The notes under the pieces are model-generated. The model had not been told where the DNA came from, searched no databases, and was given only the letters and a program-made list of their open reading frames with translations. This document shows, piece by piece, positions 13,401-25,022 of a stretch of 64,000 bases of DNA (the first letter of the stretch is position 1; each line of letters opens with the position of its first letter). The stretch comes from Apostichopus japonicus. Lineage: Eukaryota; Echinodermata; Holothuroidea; Aspidochirotida; Stichopodidae. The DNA lies in NCBI RefSeq assembly GCF_037975245.1, contig NC_092575.1, positions 26,314,841 through 26,378,840 of the forward strand, in the 5' to 3' direction. The position numbers and the translations under genes are program-made.

Positions 13401-16400
13401 TGGTTGGATATCCCCCCCCCCCCAATAAAAATCAGAATGCAAAAATGCATTGTGGTTTCGATGATATAACATGAGCAGTTTTTCTTCATGAAATCTGACA
13501 TAATGGGGTGTAAACGTTTATAAGTGTTTCACAATTTGACCTCTGATGTACCTTTGACCTCTATCCAAACACAATAGGAATTTTTAACTCAATGTGGTAT
13601 TATCTACACACTAAATTAGAGGTGGGCCCAAGCTGCCAGTATTGATATATCGTGTTTACAAGGTTTTCACAATTGACCCCTGGTACTACTACAAACTAAA
13701 TATGAAATTTGTCTGACCTTCCCTTCTTGAGATCTCTCATGTTTACAAGCTGGGCATCACAAACGCACTAACTCACACACACACATACTCCATCATGAAT
13801 GCATAGGTTACGATTATCATCGAAACCAAAAATGGGGTTTGGATTTTTTTGGTTATACGATTTGGAAGACCATTTTTGATATATGCCACTAAAGACTTAA
13901 TCTGTCAATAAGTTAGATCAGGTAAATTGGTATCAAAAGTTCCACCTGATACGTCACCTCCCCACTACATCCCCTCCCCCTCCTCTCAGCCCCCCTCCCC
14001 CTCCTCTCAGCTCCACCCCTCATCCCAGGAAAGCAACATGCAACTTACCTACTACACATAATGAATAGTTCAAGCAAATGTGTGTGAGAAGCCCAATGGC
14101 TTATTACATACCTTTGACATCGGATGGCTATCCAATCCACAGCTTTTATATACATGTAGCTCATGTCAGATATTTTTCATTTTATGATTTGGAAGAGCTC
14201 AAAATGTCAAGTTATCGTTGCTTACCTTATGAGACTCCATCTGTTCTTTTTCAAAACTTTCCCCACATTCACAAGGCTCCTAAAGCATAGAAGGAATAAA
14301 ATGATGCAAGAAATAATTTAGGATCAGTAAATTAATTAAAATTAGTTATGTCACCTTGCTGATTTCAACAGCTGAAATCCTGAGTCAGAACACTTGTAAA
14401 CCTCAAGTAAACAAAAGCTAAACATCCTGGGTTTCCTGACTAAATTTGTAGAGCAATATAGACTGTTTTCTTACAAGACCTTGGCTTTCTAGATCATGTT
14501 ATTTTGCCGCTTTGCTTTAGGTGTTATTTGTTGATCACTAATTTCTCTACGCTTTTCCGTTTTCTTGACATGCTTCTTTGCAATGTCTTATATTTTCAAC
14601 CTAATTCTAGTCTTGTGATGAATACAGTCCATATTGCAATTTCTTCACTCCTGTTTGCACCATGTTTGTCATCAAAATCTTACACCCCAAGAAAGCAACA
14701 TGCAACTTACCTACTACACATAATGAATAGTTCAAGTAAACATGTGTAAGGAGCCCAATGGTTTATTACTTACACTTCACCTCGGGTGGCTATGCAATCC
14801 ACAGCTTTTATAGCTCATGTTGGATATTTTTTTCACACATAAAAGTTAGATTTACTCAATGGTTTGGTGAAGGTCTTCAGCTATCGAACTAGTATTCACC
14901 CCCTGTAATGCGGTCACGGCATTGTTTATAGTTCAAACATGAACAGTTTATTCGTCCTTTAATGCTTACAAATGAACCAATCTCTGTTGCCTGTAACTGT
15001 ACAATGGGGTCCTCCAGCCATGTGCAATATCAACAGAGGGCACTCTCATACTTGGTCCTATCTAGAACTGCAAAAACTTGACCAGCTGCGGTCTATGACC
15101 GCAGATCAGCCTGAGTTTATCATTAGTAAAAAAACATTTTTGCAGGTAACTGTTAAAGCAGAGATCTTGTTAAACATTTTTTTCAAAGTTCCAAGTTATT
15201 GTGTAAGGCACCTTAAAATGTGTCTTCTAAAGCATAGTTTAGGCCAATGTTCCCCAAGCTTGTGATCGCTTTCACACAATTGTGTTACTTTTGATTCTGT
15301 AAACACAACAGATCACCGATATTGTGTCCAAAACGACAGTGGTCTCAGTTGATACGCTGGGGAAACCTGTTAGAAATTGAAAGAGTATTCTCTCAGGTTA
15401 TCAAAAGGAAAGTCCAGGTAATAATTTTATATTTGACCGATGAAAGAGGAACCTCCCTCTGTCCATTTATCCTTCCATTCATCCAATTTTGTAGCAATCT
15501 TTGCGTCAACAATTTCCTGGTGACACAAAACTTTTCACAACATATCTATATAAGTTTCAATGCAGGATTGTAAATGCAGTGCATTCATGTCACCTTCCAC
15601 TAGCCAAGTGAACCGTTAATAGACAGAATTGGCAGATATGTTCCATTATTCCAATCCCGACCCTTAAATACGTTGACACGGCATTACAGCGGGTGCATTC
15701 TAGCTCGATAGCCGCAGACCTTCACCAAACCATTGAGTAAATCTAACTTTTATGGTAATAGGGCGTTTTCATGTTTGTGCACCGCGTCTATGGAACGCCC
15801 CATTGGTTGCTTCAAGTCCCAAATTAGAACTCATCTTTTTATCATGTACTTTACTGACTGATCTTGGTTTTTATTTGTCTTAACCTTGTTTATTTACTAG
15901 TTTTGTTAATTGATTTTTTCTTTACTGATTTCCTTTGACTACTTTATTCCTTTTATTACTCCGATGTATCATATGTATGAATATGTGTATATATATGTAT
16001 TGTGGGTGGTGGGGGTGGGGTGGGTGGGTTTTACGTATTTGGTTGGTGTGTGGGTGGATATAAGTGCTACTGAATACTTGTATTGTTCTCTTTATTTACT
16101 TATTGGAGCACTCTACTAGACAAGCCCTCTGGATTCTTTGTAGTGCTTCCTTTCACAACTTTCCCAGTTGTTGATATGTTTTGTCACTTAGTTAACTTCT
16201 CTGTATTTATATTGTGAAGAAACAAATGAATGAAATTAAATGAAATTTGTACCTTCTTCAGATTTTCCTCTTAGTAAAGTTCTTTAGAGATATTCTTCAA
16301 GTAAAGGGGCAAGGGCTACATTAATACATAAATTATTATTACTAAGCAGGACCTGCTGAATCATTGACATGCTATTTAGTGATAAATAAGTTTAAATCAA

Positions 16401-19400
16401 CGTTCAAGGTCTGTTTTGTCATTCCAGACATTGTATTACATACAGTTCACATGTTAAACCTTTCAACAGCTGTGGGAATGAATACTGGCACACACCTAAG
16501 TGCAACTGTGAATTCAGTATGAAGTTAATGTTATTCTCTATAAATGCTCTCAAGTAGTTTCATTCTTTGTTTTTCTGCCAAATTTGTTTAAATAAATTTA
16601 TTTATGGCAGTCTGATGGTCATTAGCATACATTAATACCCTGACAAACAAATAACAATCAAGAAAGAAAAAAAAACAACAGTGTGAAACATTTGATGATA
16701 TTCAGAATAAGGCTTGGTATATGTGCTACATGGTAGTAACACAGAAATAGCTAAATATATATATTTCTATGGGAGAGACGGGTGGTCGGGGGGGGGGGGG
16801 GGTTACTGCCTTTTACTCTGACTAAACATCTGTTGTCAAGGACAATACTGTACCAAACTTACACTGCATTTTGCATTCATCCTATGGGTGAGAATACAAT
16901 TTTTGGATAGTGTGTGTACGCCCAATTGAAGAACACATAGTAATGTATAGTAGTAATTGATAATTTGAAGATAAGCAAAACTAAAACAATGTTTTTCCCT
17001 GCTAATCAAATTGGGATTCACCCCTGTCTTCACCATATATATAGAATACATATCTACCATTGAATGATCCAAAATTAATTGGTTTAGGTAAACTTAATTA
17101 TACCTCATTCAATACAGAACTGTAATTATCATATGAAGCTGTATGATCTTATTTGAATTGGCTGGTTTGGTCGACTGTATATCGACTTATTCATTTACAT
17201 AGGCCTGCCCTACAAACTCAGGCTATTTACTGGCCATTGCTCTAGATTGCGAGCAACAAACACATGATTTATTAATAGTCTCTCAAACAATTTGGGTTGA
17301 TTTCGGTACCTAACATAGGCCCCATATCTTTGCTGATTATCATCAAACATCTGTAGGCTGCTACCATAAGCTTGTACAGTAACTGAAGCCTGCTGTAACT
17401 CAAGAAAATGACAGTGGGAACTTGATTTTAGCCAGTAGCTGTTTTAAGCACTTGCATTTTTGAGCTAAAAGTGGCTAAAATTGTCAAGTTCTAGGCCTGT
17501 GACAGTTATACTAAAATCCAAATTTAATAACAATCTAGTAAAATAGTGTGAGCGATAAATCAATTTTTATCTCAAATAATTAGCTAGTAAGTTCTGAAGC
17601 AACACAATCGAGCTACAAAGGAGGGCTGCATTTTTTAAATTTTTTATTTCATTTCACAGCACATATATATGTTACCAAGTAGTGCTGTCAATGAAATCTG
17701 TATTGTGTTGAAATGTGAAAGTAAAGGTTCATATTACTCATACAGAACTATACTGATAAGACTGTAGGTCTTTCAATATGATATCAAACAGCTAGAAGTG
17801 GTATAAACCTTAGTAATCCCAATCATGATAAGATAATTTGTATTGTTATCTTGCTGGCTTTTAAGATAATCATTGAACTTGCTGCAGAGTACAGTACTTA
17901 GCAGTTACTGAATTTAGTATTTACATCAATTGCCATGTGATCTGTTTGGTGAAGCAACAACAGAAACTGTTGATGGTCTCGTCAAACATGAGAGTGACCT
18001 CTTGTGACATCACATGGCAAAATATATGCTAAATATGGTCACCATCGTTTTTCATTTCTGATTGTACGAAACTTTTATTGGAATACAAAATTTGAGATTT
18101 CTGGGAAAATGAAACAAGGGAATGAAACTGAACTTTGATGTGGAAAAATTCTTCTAATCCCTAACACTTGAAAGTCTATTGAAGATATGCCCAGTCATTG
18201 CGATTGTGTAAGGGGGAAGCAACACCAGTTAACAAATTCACAAAAAAAATGACCAAACTATTGGATTGCTTATTATCTCTAAAGTCTCTAAACAGAAGTG
18301 AAACAGCTTTTATTGAAAGAAGGAAACCATTACTTCTTGCACACTTCCAGGTCTCTTCACCCCATTTCATCAGCTTTCCTGCCAATGATGTCACTGGAAG
18401 CAACTTGGCTAGAACTCACAACAATGAGACTAGAAAGTACAATTGTTGACTCACCAGTATATGATACTCTTCCTCATGCGCCTCCATCTCTGATCGAGGT
18501 ACCGGTTCTTCGCATTTCTTACAGAGAATGAGGTTCCTCACACAGTGGGTCTGGTGCATAACAAAGTTAATTGCAGGTATCTCTCGCTTGCTGCGTGAAA
18601 ACAAACACAGAGGAAATGTTCATGAAAGCTCTCACTGGGATCTAAGGTTTACTGGACAAACTCTTTTCATAATCTTTCAAGTCTTTCAAAGGACAGATAT
18701 TCCACTTGTTTTTTTACATATTTATTCAACAATGAATATTCAACAATTTTATTGCAATAAAATTTATTGAATTCCGAAATGCCATGATGTCTTCACACTG
18801 TTTTATTCAGGGAGTCACTCAGCTTCAACAACTGTATTAGCTGAGGAAATGTCTACGATTTTTATGCAAATATTTTTTCAAATCTAGCGATTGCAAAATA
18901 AGCAAAAGTCAAATTTAACATCAAATTTAACATCATGGAGTGTTAGCTCAGTGGTTAACGCCGGTACCTTCCAATCATAACGTCCCTGTTCGACTCACTC
19001 CAAGATTAATGTATGTCGTCCAGAGTTAAAGAGTTGTTGACAATTGATAATTCATAATAATGGACGTTAAATATGAATCTAAGAGACTGACTTTGGTCAG
19101 CTTGCGGCTTCGATAAGCCAATGAGGCTCCTTCGCGAGTTTCTACTTGCAGGAGGATATAAAATACATACATACATCTCTCTTCAAAATGTTTTAATTAT
19201 GGCAACATTCTAACAAGTTGGTCTTTGGACCAAACATTTAACACTTTCCTCCATTTTGTCCACCTACGGACTTTTCTGTATATATACTGTAACTTTAGCA
19301 AACATTTATATTGTCATTCGATGGTACATACATTGCTATATAATGATATAGATAATTGATGTAAAAGTTGAACCCATGTCTGTGCATTCAAATCATACCA

Positions 19401-19474
19401 ATTACTGCAGTATTCTGTATCCTCTTCTGAAGAATCCATAATGGTGTTGTGAATACACGTATCAAGAAAAAGTG
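3920..19474 (-). CDS. TRAFD1: TRAFD1-like TRAF-type zinc finger protein
   Basis: Thirteen exons read from right to left: 19399-19474 (ATG at 19439), 18455-18590, 14226-14279, 12113-12569, 10815-11140, 10285-10541, 9298-9397, 8778-9147, 7275-7664, 6886-6990, 5401-5532, 4708-4839, 3920-4410. All junctions are GT-AG and phases agree. Residues about 11-110 form the TRAF-type finger series (C-x2-C...H-x3-H-C pattern; pieces such as [15 protein letters not shown] and [20 protein letters not shown]). The start [14 protein letters not shown] lines up with the vertebrate N-terminus. Two later C-x2-C...H motifs, PCEFCNQLI and PCEFCEELF, match the paired PCEFC motifs of vertebrate TRAFD1 (FLN29), a negative-feedback regulator of Toll-like and RIG-I signalling. 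At about 995 aa it is much longer than the 582-aa human protein; the C-terminal half is low-complexity, charged and unrecognised. An acceptor at 19475 implies an upstream non-coding exon. Function here is inferred from family. Confidence 0.88.
4708..5532 (-). repeat. Tandem exon duplication (exons 11 and 12 of the TRAFD1-like gene)
   Basis: Exons 5401-5532 and 4708-4839 are both exactly 132 bp, both phase 1 at each end, and encode similar peptides: [20 protein letters not shown] in one and [20 protein letters not shown] in the other, both ending VKSGG. Similarity continues about 70 bp into the upstream introns (shared 'tgtgccaagtacga'). This is a duplicated cassette. Because the phases are symmetric, either or both exons can be included without a frameshift. 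Confidence 0.9.
5401..6886. other. TRAFD1-like intron 10 dominated by a minisatellite
   Basis: Apart from the exon at its left edge and the 5914-6815 array, this intron holds only short CA-type simple sequence (about 5675-5720). No other exon is supported. Confidence 0.5.
5914..6815. repeat. (AACC)n-CCATGGATGG minisatellite
   Basis: About 900 bp made of short runs of AACC/CAAC alternating with CCATGGATGG. Unit length varies between about 16 and 40 bp because the AACC run varies. It gives long open frames on both strands (TNQPTMDG-type and [11 protein letters not shown]-type), but these are repeat artefacts. It lies inside the intron between exons 10 and 11 of the TRAFD1-like gene. Confidence 0.95.
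8232..8545 (+). mobile_element. Pogo/Tigger-like DNA element fragment, copy 1
   Basis: It starts with ACAGTAAAAACTCCAACTAT followed by repeated TATCCGAA words, the look of pogo-type terminal sequences. The interior (for example TTCATTAATAAAAAGTCTGG, 'cattcattcttccat', 'tttgtatcaagattgt') recurs in the same order at 58372-58655. No transposase frame is present. It lies in the intron between exons 8 and 9 of the TRAFD1-like gene. Confidence 0.65.
8820..9031 (-). repeat. In-frame 42-bp coding repeat in TRAFD1-like exon 8
   Basis: Five consecutive copies of a 14-residue unit, [14 protein letters not shown], with x alternating A, L, S, L, S. The DNA period is exactly 42 bp, so copy-number change keeps the frame. 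The exon is flanked by valid splice sites and lies directly after the second PCEFC finger, so the array is translated. The unit is rich in proline and arginine and looks like a disordered linker. Confidence 0.9.
11146..11190. repeat. ATG/CAT trinucleotide microsatellite at a splice acceptor
   Basis: A GATGAT-type run lies directly beside the acceptor of exon 5 of the TRAFD1-like gene (acceptor at 11142/11141). On the sense strand the sequence upstream of the AG is therefore a CAT run rather than a normal pyrimidine tract. Confidence 0.7.
13962..14172 (-). mobile_element. Dispersed element carrying a UBE3B exon-intron junction, copy 1
   Basis: On the minus strand this contains GAACTATTCATTATGTGTAG followed by TAGGTAAGTTGCATG, then a G-rich stretch ending GGGGATGTAGTGGGGAGGTG. 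The same order occurs at 63911-64000 across the end of the last visible UBE3B exon. The other side (14072-14172) matches copy 2 and contains 'ggctatccaatccacagc'. It lies in the intron between exons 3 and 4 of the TRAFD1-like gene, just left of exon 3 (14226-14279). Confidence 0.75.
14691..14835 (-). mobile_element. Dispersed element carrying a UBE3B exon-intron junction, copy 2
   Basis: Nearly the same as copy 1 from 'gaaagcaacatgcaacttac' through the 'gaatagttcaag' end and on into 'gcaatccacagcttttat'. The G-rich part of copy 1 is absent. A shorter related piece, in the other orientation, appears near 13045-13110 ('gcatagccacccgatg', 'taagccattgggcct'). Confidence 0.7.
14838..14915 (-). mobile_element. 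Inverted LINE fragment
   Basis: About 78 bp that is the reverse complement, with a few mismatches, of 15676-15754. That partner encodes the end of a LINE reverse transcriptase, so this is an inverted 5' piece of the same or a related LINE. Confidence 0.7.
15676..16245 (+). mobile_element. LINE 3' end (degenerate)
   Basis: The frame [14 protein letters not shown], then a frameshift, then [11 protein letters not shown] resembles the conserved 'YGdRaFs..aPrLWNsLP' end of CR1/L2-type reverse transcriptase polyproteins. It is followed by a non-coding tail ending in an AAATGAA-rich simple repeat at about 16215-16245. It is broken by stops and a frameshift, so it is a dead copy in the intron between exons 2 and 3 of the TRAFD1-like gene. 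Confidence 0.65.
18937..19176 (+). mobile_element. tRNA-derived SINE
   Basis: The head is tRNA-like. GGAGTG pairs with CACTCC, an A box TAGCTCAGTGG lies at 18943-18953 and a B box GTTCGACTC at 18988-18996. The unrelated body ends in an ATAC simple repeat (ATACATACATACAT). A direct repeat of 'caaatttaacat' precedes the head. It lies in intron 1 of the TRAFD1-like gene, opposite to the gene's direction. A functional tRNA is unlikely because the anticodon and T arms do not fold well. Confidence 0.8.
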
Positions 19475-22289
19475 CTGTATTAAAGAAGAAAAGAAATAAA
19501 TTAGGAAATATTAATTAAACATGAATCAAAGAGCAACATGTCTTGCATTCAGCTTGCAGTAAATATATTATTAAAGCCTTAGTCCCTGAACCCTTAGACA
19601 TGGTTGTGAAAACTTTCAAATTCAAAACTAAGAACCTCTAGTCATCTGTGAAGATTTTGATGATAAACATGGTGCAAATAGGAGTGAAGATATTGCAAAA
19701 TGCACTGTATTCTCCATTGTCAACTTTGATAGCAAAGTAACAACTGAACTGGATAAAATTGATAAAATCCAACAAGGAAACATCGACTATACAAATCCTA
19801 TATAATTGAATTAATCCAACTCAAAGCAGTTACTGCTATATAGTGTAAATCGACATTCCAAGATGGCAACAAAACTGCTACAAAAAGCAGATCACTGGTA
19901 TTTTGTAGTTTCTCCAAAAAGTAAGCATATTTTGCTCCGGCTATGACTCTCTGGAAATTAAACATGAATATTTTGGTTTAATTCTGAGTGACGTTCCTAC
20001 ATGTCTAATACAATGTTGATGCTGTAAATGTGTCCAATCACTATAACTTAACAGAGTAGTCTGGAAACCTAATGTGGCATGGTACGTAATATAGCATACT
20101 TTGGGAATTACATGATGTTACCATAGCAACTCAGAGTAGGCCATGCTTTAAGGATGCTTGCTAACAAGTCGCTCAATATGTTTTACACAAAAGTGAAGCC
20201 ACAAGATGATGTAAGTTTGATATTAAAATAGGTCAAATCACAATTCAGTAACTATATTTTTTTTTCTGCTAGGCAACTTCGATCAGGAAATGTATACATT
20301 CTTCTTGTTCCTATGATCATTTCTGATGTAAATATGAAGGAAAAAATCAAACCTTTCTTATTTGTAACATATTACATAGGACAGTATTTGTAACTCCCCG
20401 GAGGAGGAACAAATCGATTCCAGCTACATTCCACTCAAATAGACTTACTGCACTGTAACTTGTAAGACATCATACTTCAGTACCAATATTAATGACGATT
20501 TCACTGCAACAATTGCCCAGAATTTCATTCAAACAATTTTGAACAAAGTTTGAATACAATTATCTATGTGTAGGCTAGGTCACATTTGTATATGCTTGAT
20601 AAAGTAATCAATTACCATTCAAAGTTTAAGTCCACCTAATTCACGCTACCCTTACCACTCTCAAACATGAGTAACCAGCTAATCTGAGCTAACAATTTCT
20701 GTAACTTTAACTGTAGGCCTATATGCCTATTGTTTAGAAGTAATTTAAGCTATAGCTTTGCATAGGGCTATGTTAGATCAAAACCAGTCAGTGTTTGGCT
20801 TTAATTCTTTGGTGGGAGCTGTTTACCCAATCCTCAGGTAAATAAGGATGGTGCTCTTGCTTATTTAATCAACTGTTGATTGACTGCACATACTATAGCA
20901 TTTTTTGAACATCTGTCTAGGCCTGCATCATGGAAACCAGGAACTTTGTGCAATTTCTAAATGTACTCCTTGGATAATGCACAAATGCAAAAGTTTTTTC
21001 CAAGGCTTGATGCATCCAGTAATCGGTCACCAAGATTGATTGGGTGCAAGAACCCCATCCTTATTAAACTTACGATCGAGCAAATAGCTGCCACCAATTT
21101 CTTTTTTCCTAAATGTAATTGTTTACAGAGCTTATTAAGAGTGCAGTTAGGACTTGTCTACTTTATTATGAATGAAGCTATATAGGAAGCAGGATGTACG
21201 TTATAATATCTCAACTTTGCTGGTAGAGGATCTGAACTTGAGTAACGAACATATGCACCAACAAGTCTTTCGCCTTTACTGCAGTAGGTTAGCTTAGGCC
21301 TAGCCTAACGTTACTGTAGTTTACCTGTCTGAGGTCCTTTAGGACTAGACCCAAACTTAAACAAAAACACAATAAGAAAATCACCATTTCATTCTACATA
21401 CCAGCGAGAACAATTTAGAGAGGAATTCAGAGAAGCAGGCGTGTTACTGCATATCAAAGAAATTTATGTTGAACTTTTGCAGGACCAAAGAAGGATTGAA
21501 CAGAATATAGAAGTACGTTTCACCTTCGTTCGGTTTGATAATATTATAAGACAACAGATTTGCCATTGGTCTAACGTACGTACGTATGCTATGGTTACAT
21601 TAGCCTAGCCAATGACGGTTCAATTTCATGATGTCACTGATTGATCGAAATGGCAATGGGGGAATTCCCAATGTCAACACTGTATCGTCTGAGTAACACT
21701 CCCTCGCCCACACTGATTTCAGGGTGTCGGTCATTATGATTGTGAAATCTCGCCTCTGTTAAGGATATCACGACAAATTAACTTAATATTTATCAATAAT
21801 TTGGATTACTCATTTATTTTCATATGCATTTCACCAGGGAGACGGCATGCAGCCCTCGATCGATCGCGTTTTTCAACTTATATGTCTTGCCTGTAGCCTA
21901 TATAACTGTCGAGGTAACAATTTATCTGACCAACATATAAAATGACTATTATAGTTAGGAATTATCTTTGGTATTATGAAAATAGTAAAAAAGTGTGAAA
22001 ACATTAGATTCACAAGATCGACTGACTGGAAAATAAATTCATGTAACACTTTTTTTGCTGTTACCATTTTAATAGCATTAGATACATAATTTTGATCAAC
22101 ATCTTAAGCAAATGAGAGGATTAAATGATCATTTCTCAAGGCAGGTGAGCCTGCAGGGCATATAATGTATCCTTTAGTTTAGGCAAGCCCATCATTGAGA
22201 CTGATTGTTAATAATTCTGTTTCTGACAATCATTTACTTTAATGATATCGGATGTGAATGATAAATGTTCGTATATACTAAATAAAATG
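19475..22289. other. Upstream region of the TRAFD1-like gene, no coding exon seen
   Basis: No coding exon is supported on either strand. Because a splice acceptor (TTTAATACAG) sits directly at 19475, a non-coding first exon and promoter of the TRAFD1-like gene should lie somewhere in this stretch. I could not place them. Confidence 0.45.
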
Positions 22290-22297
22290 CCCTGCGC

Positions 22298-23149
22298 CAG
22301 GGGCGGCGATTTGTTTCAAATATTAGGGGTGGGGAGACATTTGCATGGTTACTGGTTGCTACAGCCTTCGGCAAATTTCATTACGGATGCGGTCCATCTA
22401 GTTAATTCATTTCGAAAAAAGTAAAACTACTTTCAGGTAAATTTAAGTCTGTGATGTTATTGGGTGATATTGAGTAACAAATTGTGACACGGTTAGACAG
22501 GCGCGTAGCGCGGAATTTGCCAAGGGAGGGCGAAACTTGTAGGCAAACTATCTAAGCGTACCGCCACCATGAGTTGGCGCGAAGCGTAAAAGAAAATTTT
22601 GGCCGAAATTACCTCCCAGATTGCTGGAAATGGCACTTCCCAGGCCTTGTAAGTTGCATCTTAGCATTTCCTACTTTGAAATTACTAGCAATATCATAAA
22701 AAGATACAACAAAATGCTCAAGGGGTGGAGGCGATTGCCCTTCCCCCTCCCCCATGGCTACGCGGCCTGCGGTTAGAATCTTGTAGAAAACAGGCCAAAT
22801 GGAAACCCAGTGAACCCATATCGATGTGGATCATATATATGATTGCACGTCGATCCTTAAACTCATACACAAGAGATGTACAGACATTATGATAATATGC
22901 TTTACAGTCACAGGTCACAGAAACGACCACGAAGTGTCATTTAGCTCATGCAGCATGTTTTGGATGAAGTTTAGGCCGCCGCCTAGTATGATTTGGACAA
23001 ATAATCTCACACATTATTTTCTATTTATAGCCACAAAATAAAAACGATGCCACCAAATATTGGGGGGGGGGATATTAGATACTATATCCCCACCTAAAAT
23101 ATTGAGGGGACATGTTCCCCCGCCCCCCTCCCCATAATCGCCGTCCATG
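22298..23149. mobile_element. hAT-like element with 8-bp target duplication, host of a nested insertion
   Basis: The left end CAGGGGCGGCGAT and right end ATCGCCGTCCATG are inverted (CAxGGxCGGCGAT). Flanks are CCCTGCGC (22290-22297) and CCCTGCAC (23150-23157), an 8-bp duplication with one change. The element is split by the insertion at 22498-22769. No transposase frame is seen, so it is non-autonomous. Confidence 0.75.
22498..22769. mobile_element. Nested hAT-like MITE with perfect 8-bp TSD
   Basis: Its ends are CAGGCGCGTAGC and the inverted GGCTACGCGGCCTG. It is flanked on both sides by CGGTTAGA (22490-22497 and 22770-22777). The interior word 'agttggcgcgaagcgta' is shared with 23614-24494. 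At 272 bp with no ORF it is a MITE inside the 22298-23149 element. Confidence 0.88.
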
Positions 23150-23613
23150 CCCTGCACTGTCCCTTTCAATAAACGAAACGTTGTTACTGTTTTCAATGTT
23201 TTTCAGTGCAATATCACCTGAATAAAAAATTAAAGATATTTCTATCGTGATTAGTAATCATAGCAGTGCGAAGGCGAGGTATCATCTTTTTGTTCTTGTC
23301 TATAATATTTCCGACATTTATCCACATATAGCAAATAAACTAATTAATTTGTACTGATATATTTAAAGGTCATAAGCATATCACGATCGAACTGTTTCAT
23401 GACCCCTAAATTTAGCACGCTAGACGGTTTGCAAAACTACTTTCCTATGTGATGCGATCCTCCAAATGAAAATGGATGGCTGCAGTTTAATGTTTGTTAA
23501 CATCTTGTATGAACATTCATGGATCGTGGCCGGATGTACTGATGAAGGTTTTTTTTAAAGGAGAAATATAGCCCAGGGGTCGTTGAAGAATACAGCCATG
23601 TAGGGGTATGGGG

Positions 23614-24494
23614 CAGGCGCGGCGGAACGGGAAAATTATTGGGGGGCTAATGCGTGGTGACTATCTAAGCGGAGCGCCACCATCAGTTGGCGCGAAGCGT
23701 ACAAGAAAATTTTGGGTTTTTAAAACCCCCAGATGGCCGGAAACGGCACTTCCCGAGTGTTTTATGCTGCGAATACCTAGCCCTAAAATATGGGTCTCAA
23801 GCCTGCAATTTCTCAGATTGCACGTAAAAATCTGTAAAAACATTGTAATTTGTATATTCGATGGTGTTTTAAGAGAGTAGCTATTACTCGTAGTGTACTC
23901 GCAAAGACGTTTTTGACTGTAGTAAATGACTACTTGCAATTAAATGCAATAATTAAATAAATGTCATAAGAAAAAACAGAAAGCATTTCTTAATGTCAAC
24001 AAATGGAAAATTCCAAAACCATGTGCAGTTGCCAACAAATCTCTATGAACCAAGCACTGTCACGAATGCATGTACCCTATACAGTACACGTGAATTAAAT
24101 GCTAATATTGTGTTTTTGTTCGTTTAATAATTGATTGTGTTTAAACATAGAGCCATGCTCTACGCCTTGCGTGTAATCGTAGTGTAAACGCAAATTTTGA
24201 TAAGTGTAGCGTTTAGCTTATTACACTCTTATTTAAAACACTAATATTCGATGAGGCATGATACAGACAAACAATTATCAGCAGTCCCCCCCCCCAGCAT
24301 TTACTAAAATTATTACACCTATATAGTATAGGCCTACGTGTGCATCGGACAGATCGACAAGTATGCATTGAAAAATGGGCAGATGCACGTTTCGGAGCCT
24401 TGGTAAATATTGGGGGGCTTATCATGCATTTGCCCCCTCAACTTTTTCATGGGGGGGGGCTGATCCCCCGAGCCTACCGGTTCCGCCGCCATTG
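23614..24494. mobile_element. hAT-like non-autonomous element with perfect 8-bp TSD
   Basis: Starts CAGGCGCGGCGGAAC and ends GTTCCGCCGCCATTG, inverted. GTATGGGG flanks both ends (23606-23613 and 24495-24502). About 200 bp of the left interior resembles the 22498-22769 MITE (both have 'ctatctaagcg' then 'gttggcgcgaagcgta'). No transposase is seen. Confidence 0.88.
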
Positions 24495-25022
24495 GTATGG
24501 GGGTCGATCCTCCCCTGAGGCAATGATATATATCCTAGGCTATAATGCGGTCTATTACGCAATTCAGGTACTGCTAATAAATACTTTTGATTTCTGACAA
24601 TGGCAAGTAAAAGGACTGGTCCCCTGTCCCCCTCCCGACTCATTTGCACACGCCACTGTATCTGTGTATCTGATACATACTGTTTAATTCCTACTGCAAA
24701 ATACCCGAGTAGGGAAATATGTCTCGAAATTGAATTTTGTGGCACATATCGGTGTGTCTGAAACTTTTGCAGTTCGGTAGTACTGGTAACGGTAATATTG
24801 GTATACTACCGTTTCCACATGGTCTCAACGAGGTAAATGATTCATTTACCTCGTTGCATGGTCTGCAAAAAATCTAGTGTGATTTTTGCACAGTATCATC
24901 GAGTTGGTTTGTACACAGCTATACGTCGCAGAATTCCTGTGCTTTACGTACGTACTTACACTTAGAATAGCAGGGAGCAGTTGACGATTTTTTCATTTTG
25001 GTTTATAATCCGTTCCGACAAG

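Noticed and set aside
18937-19002. Functional tRNA gene
   Set aside because: A and B boxes and the acceptor stem are present, but the anticodon and T arms do not fold and a SINE body with simple tail follows.
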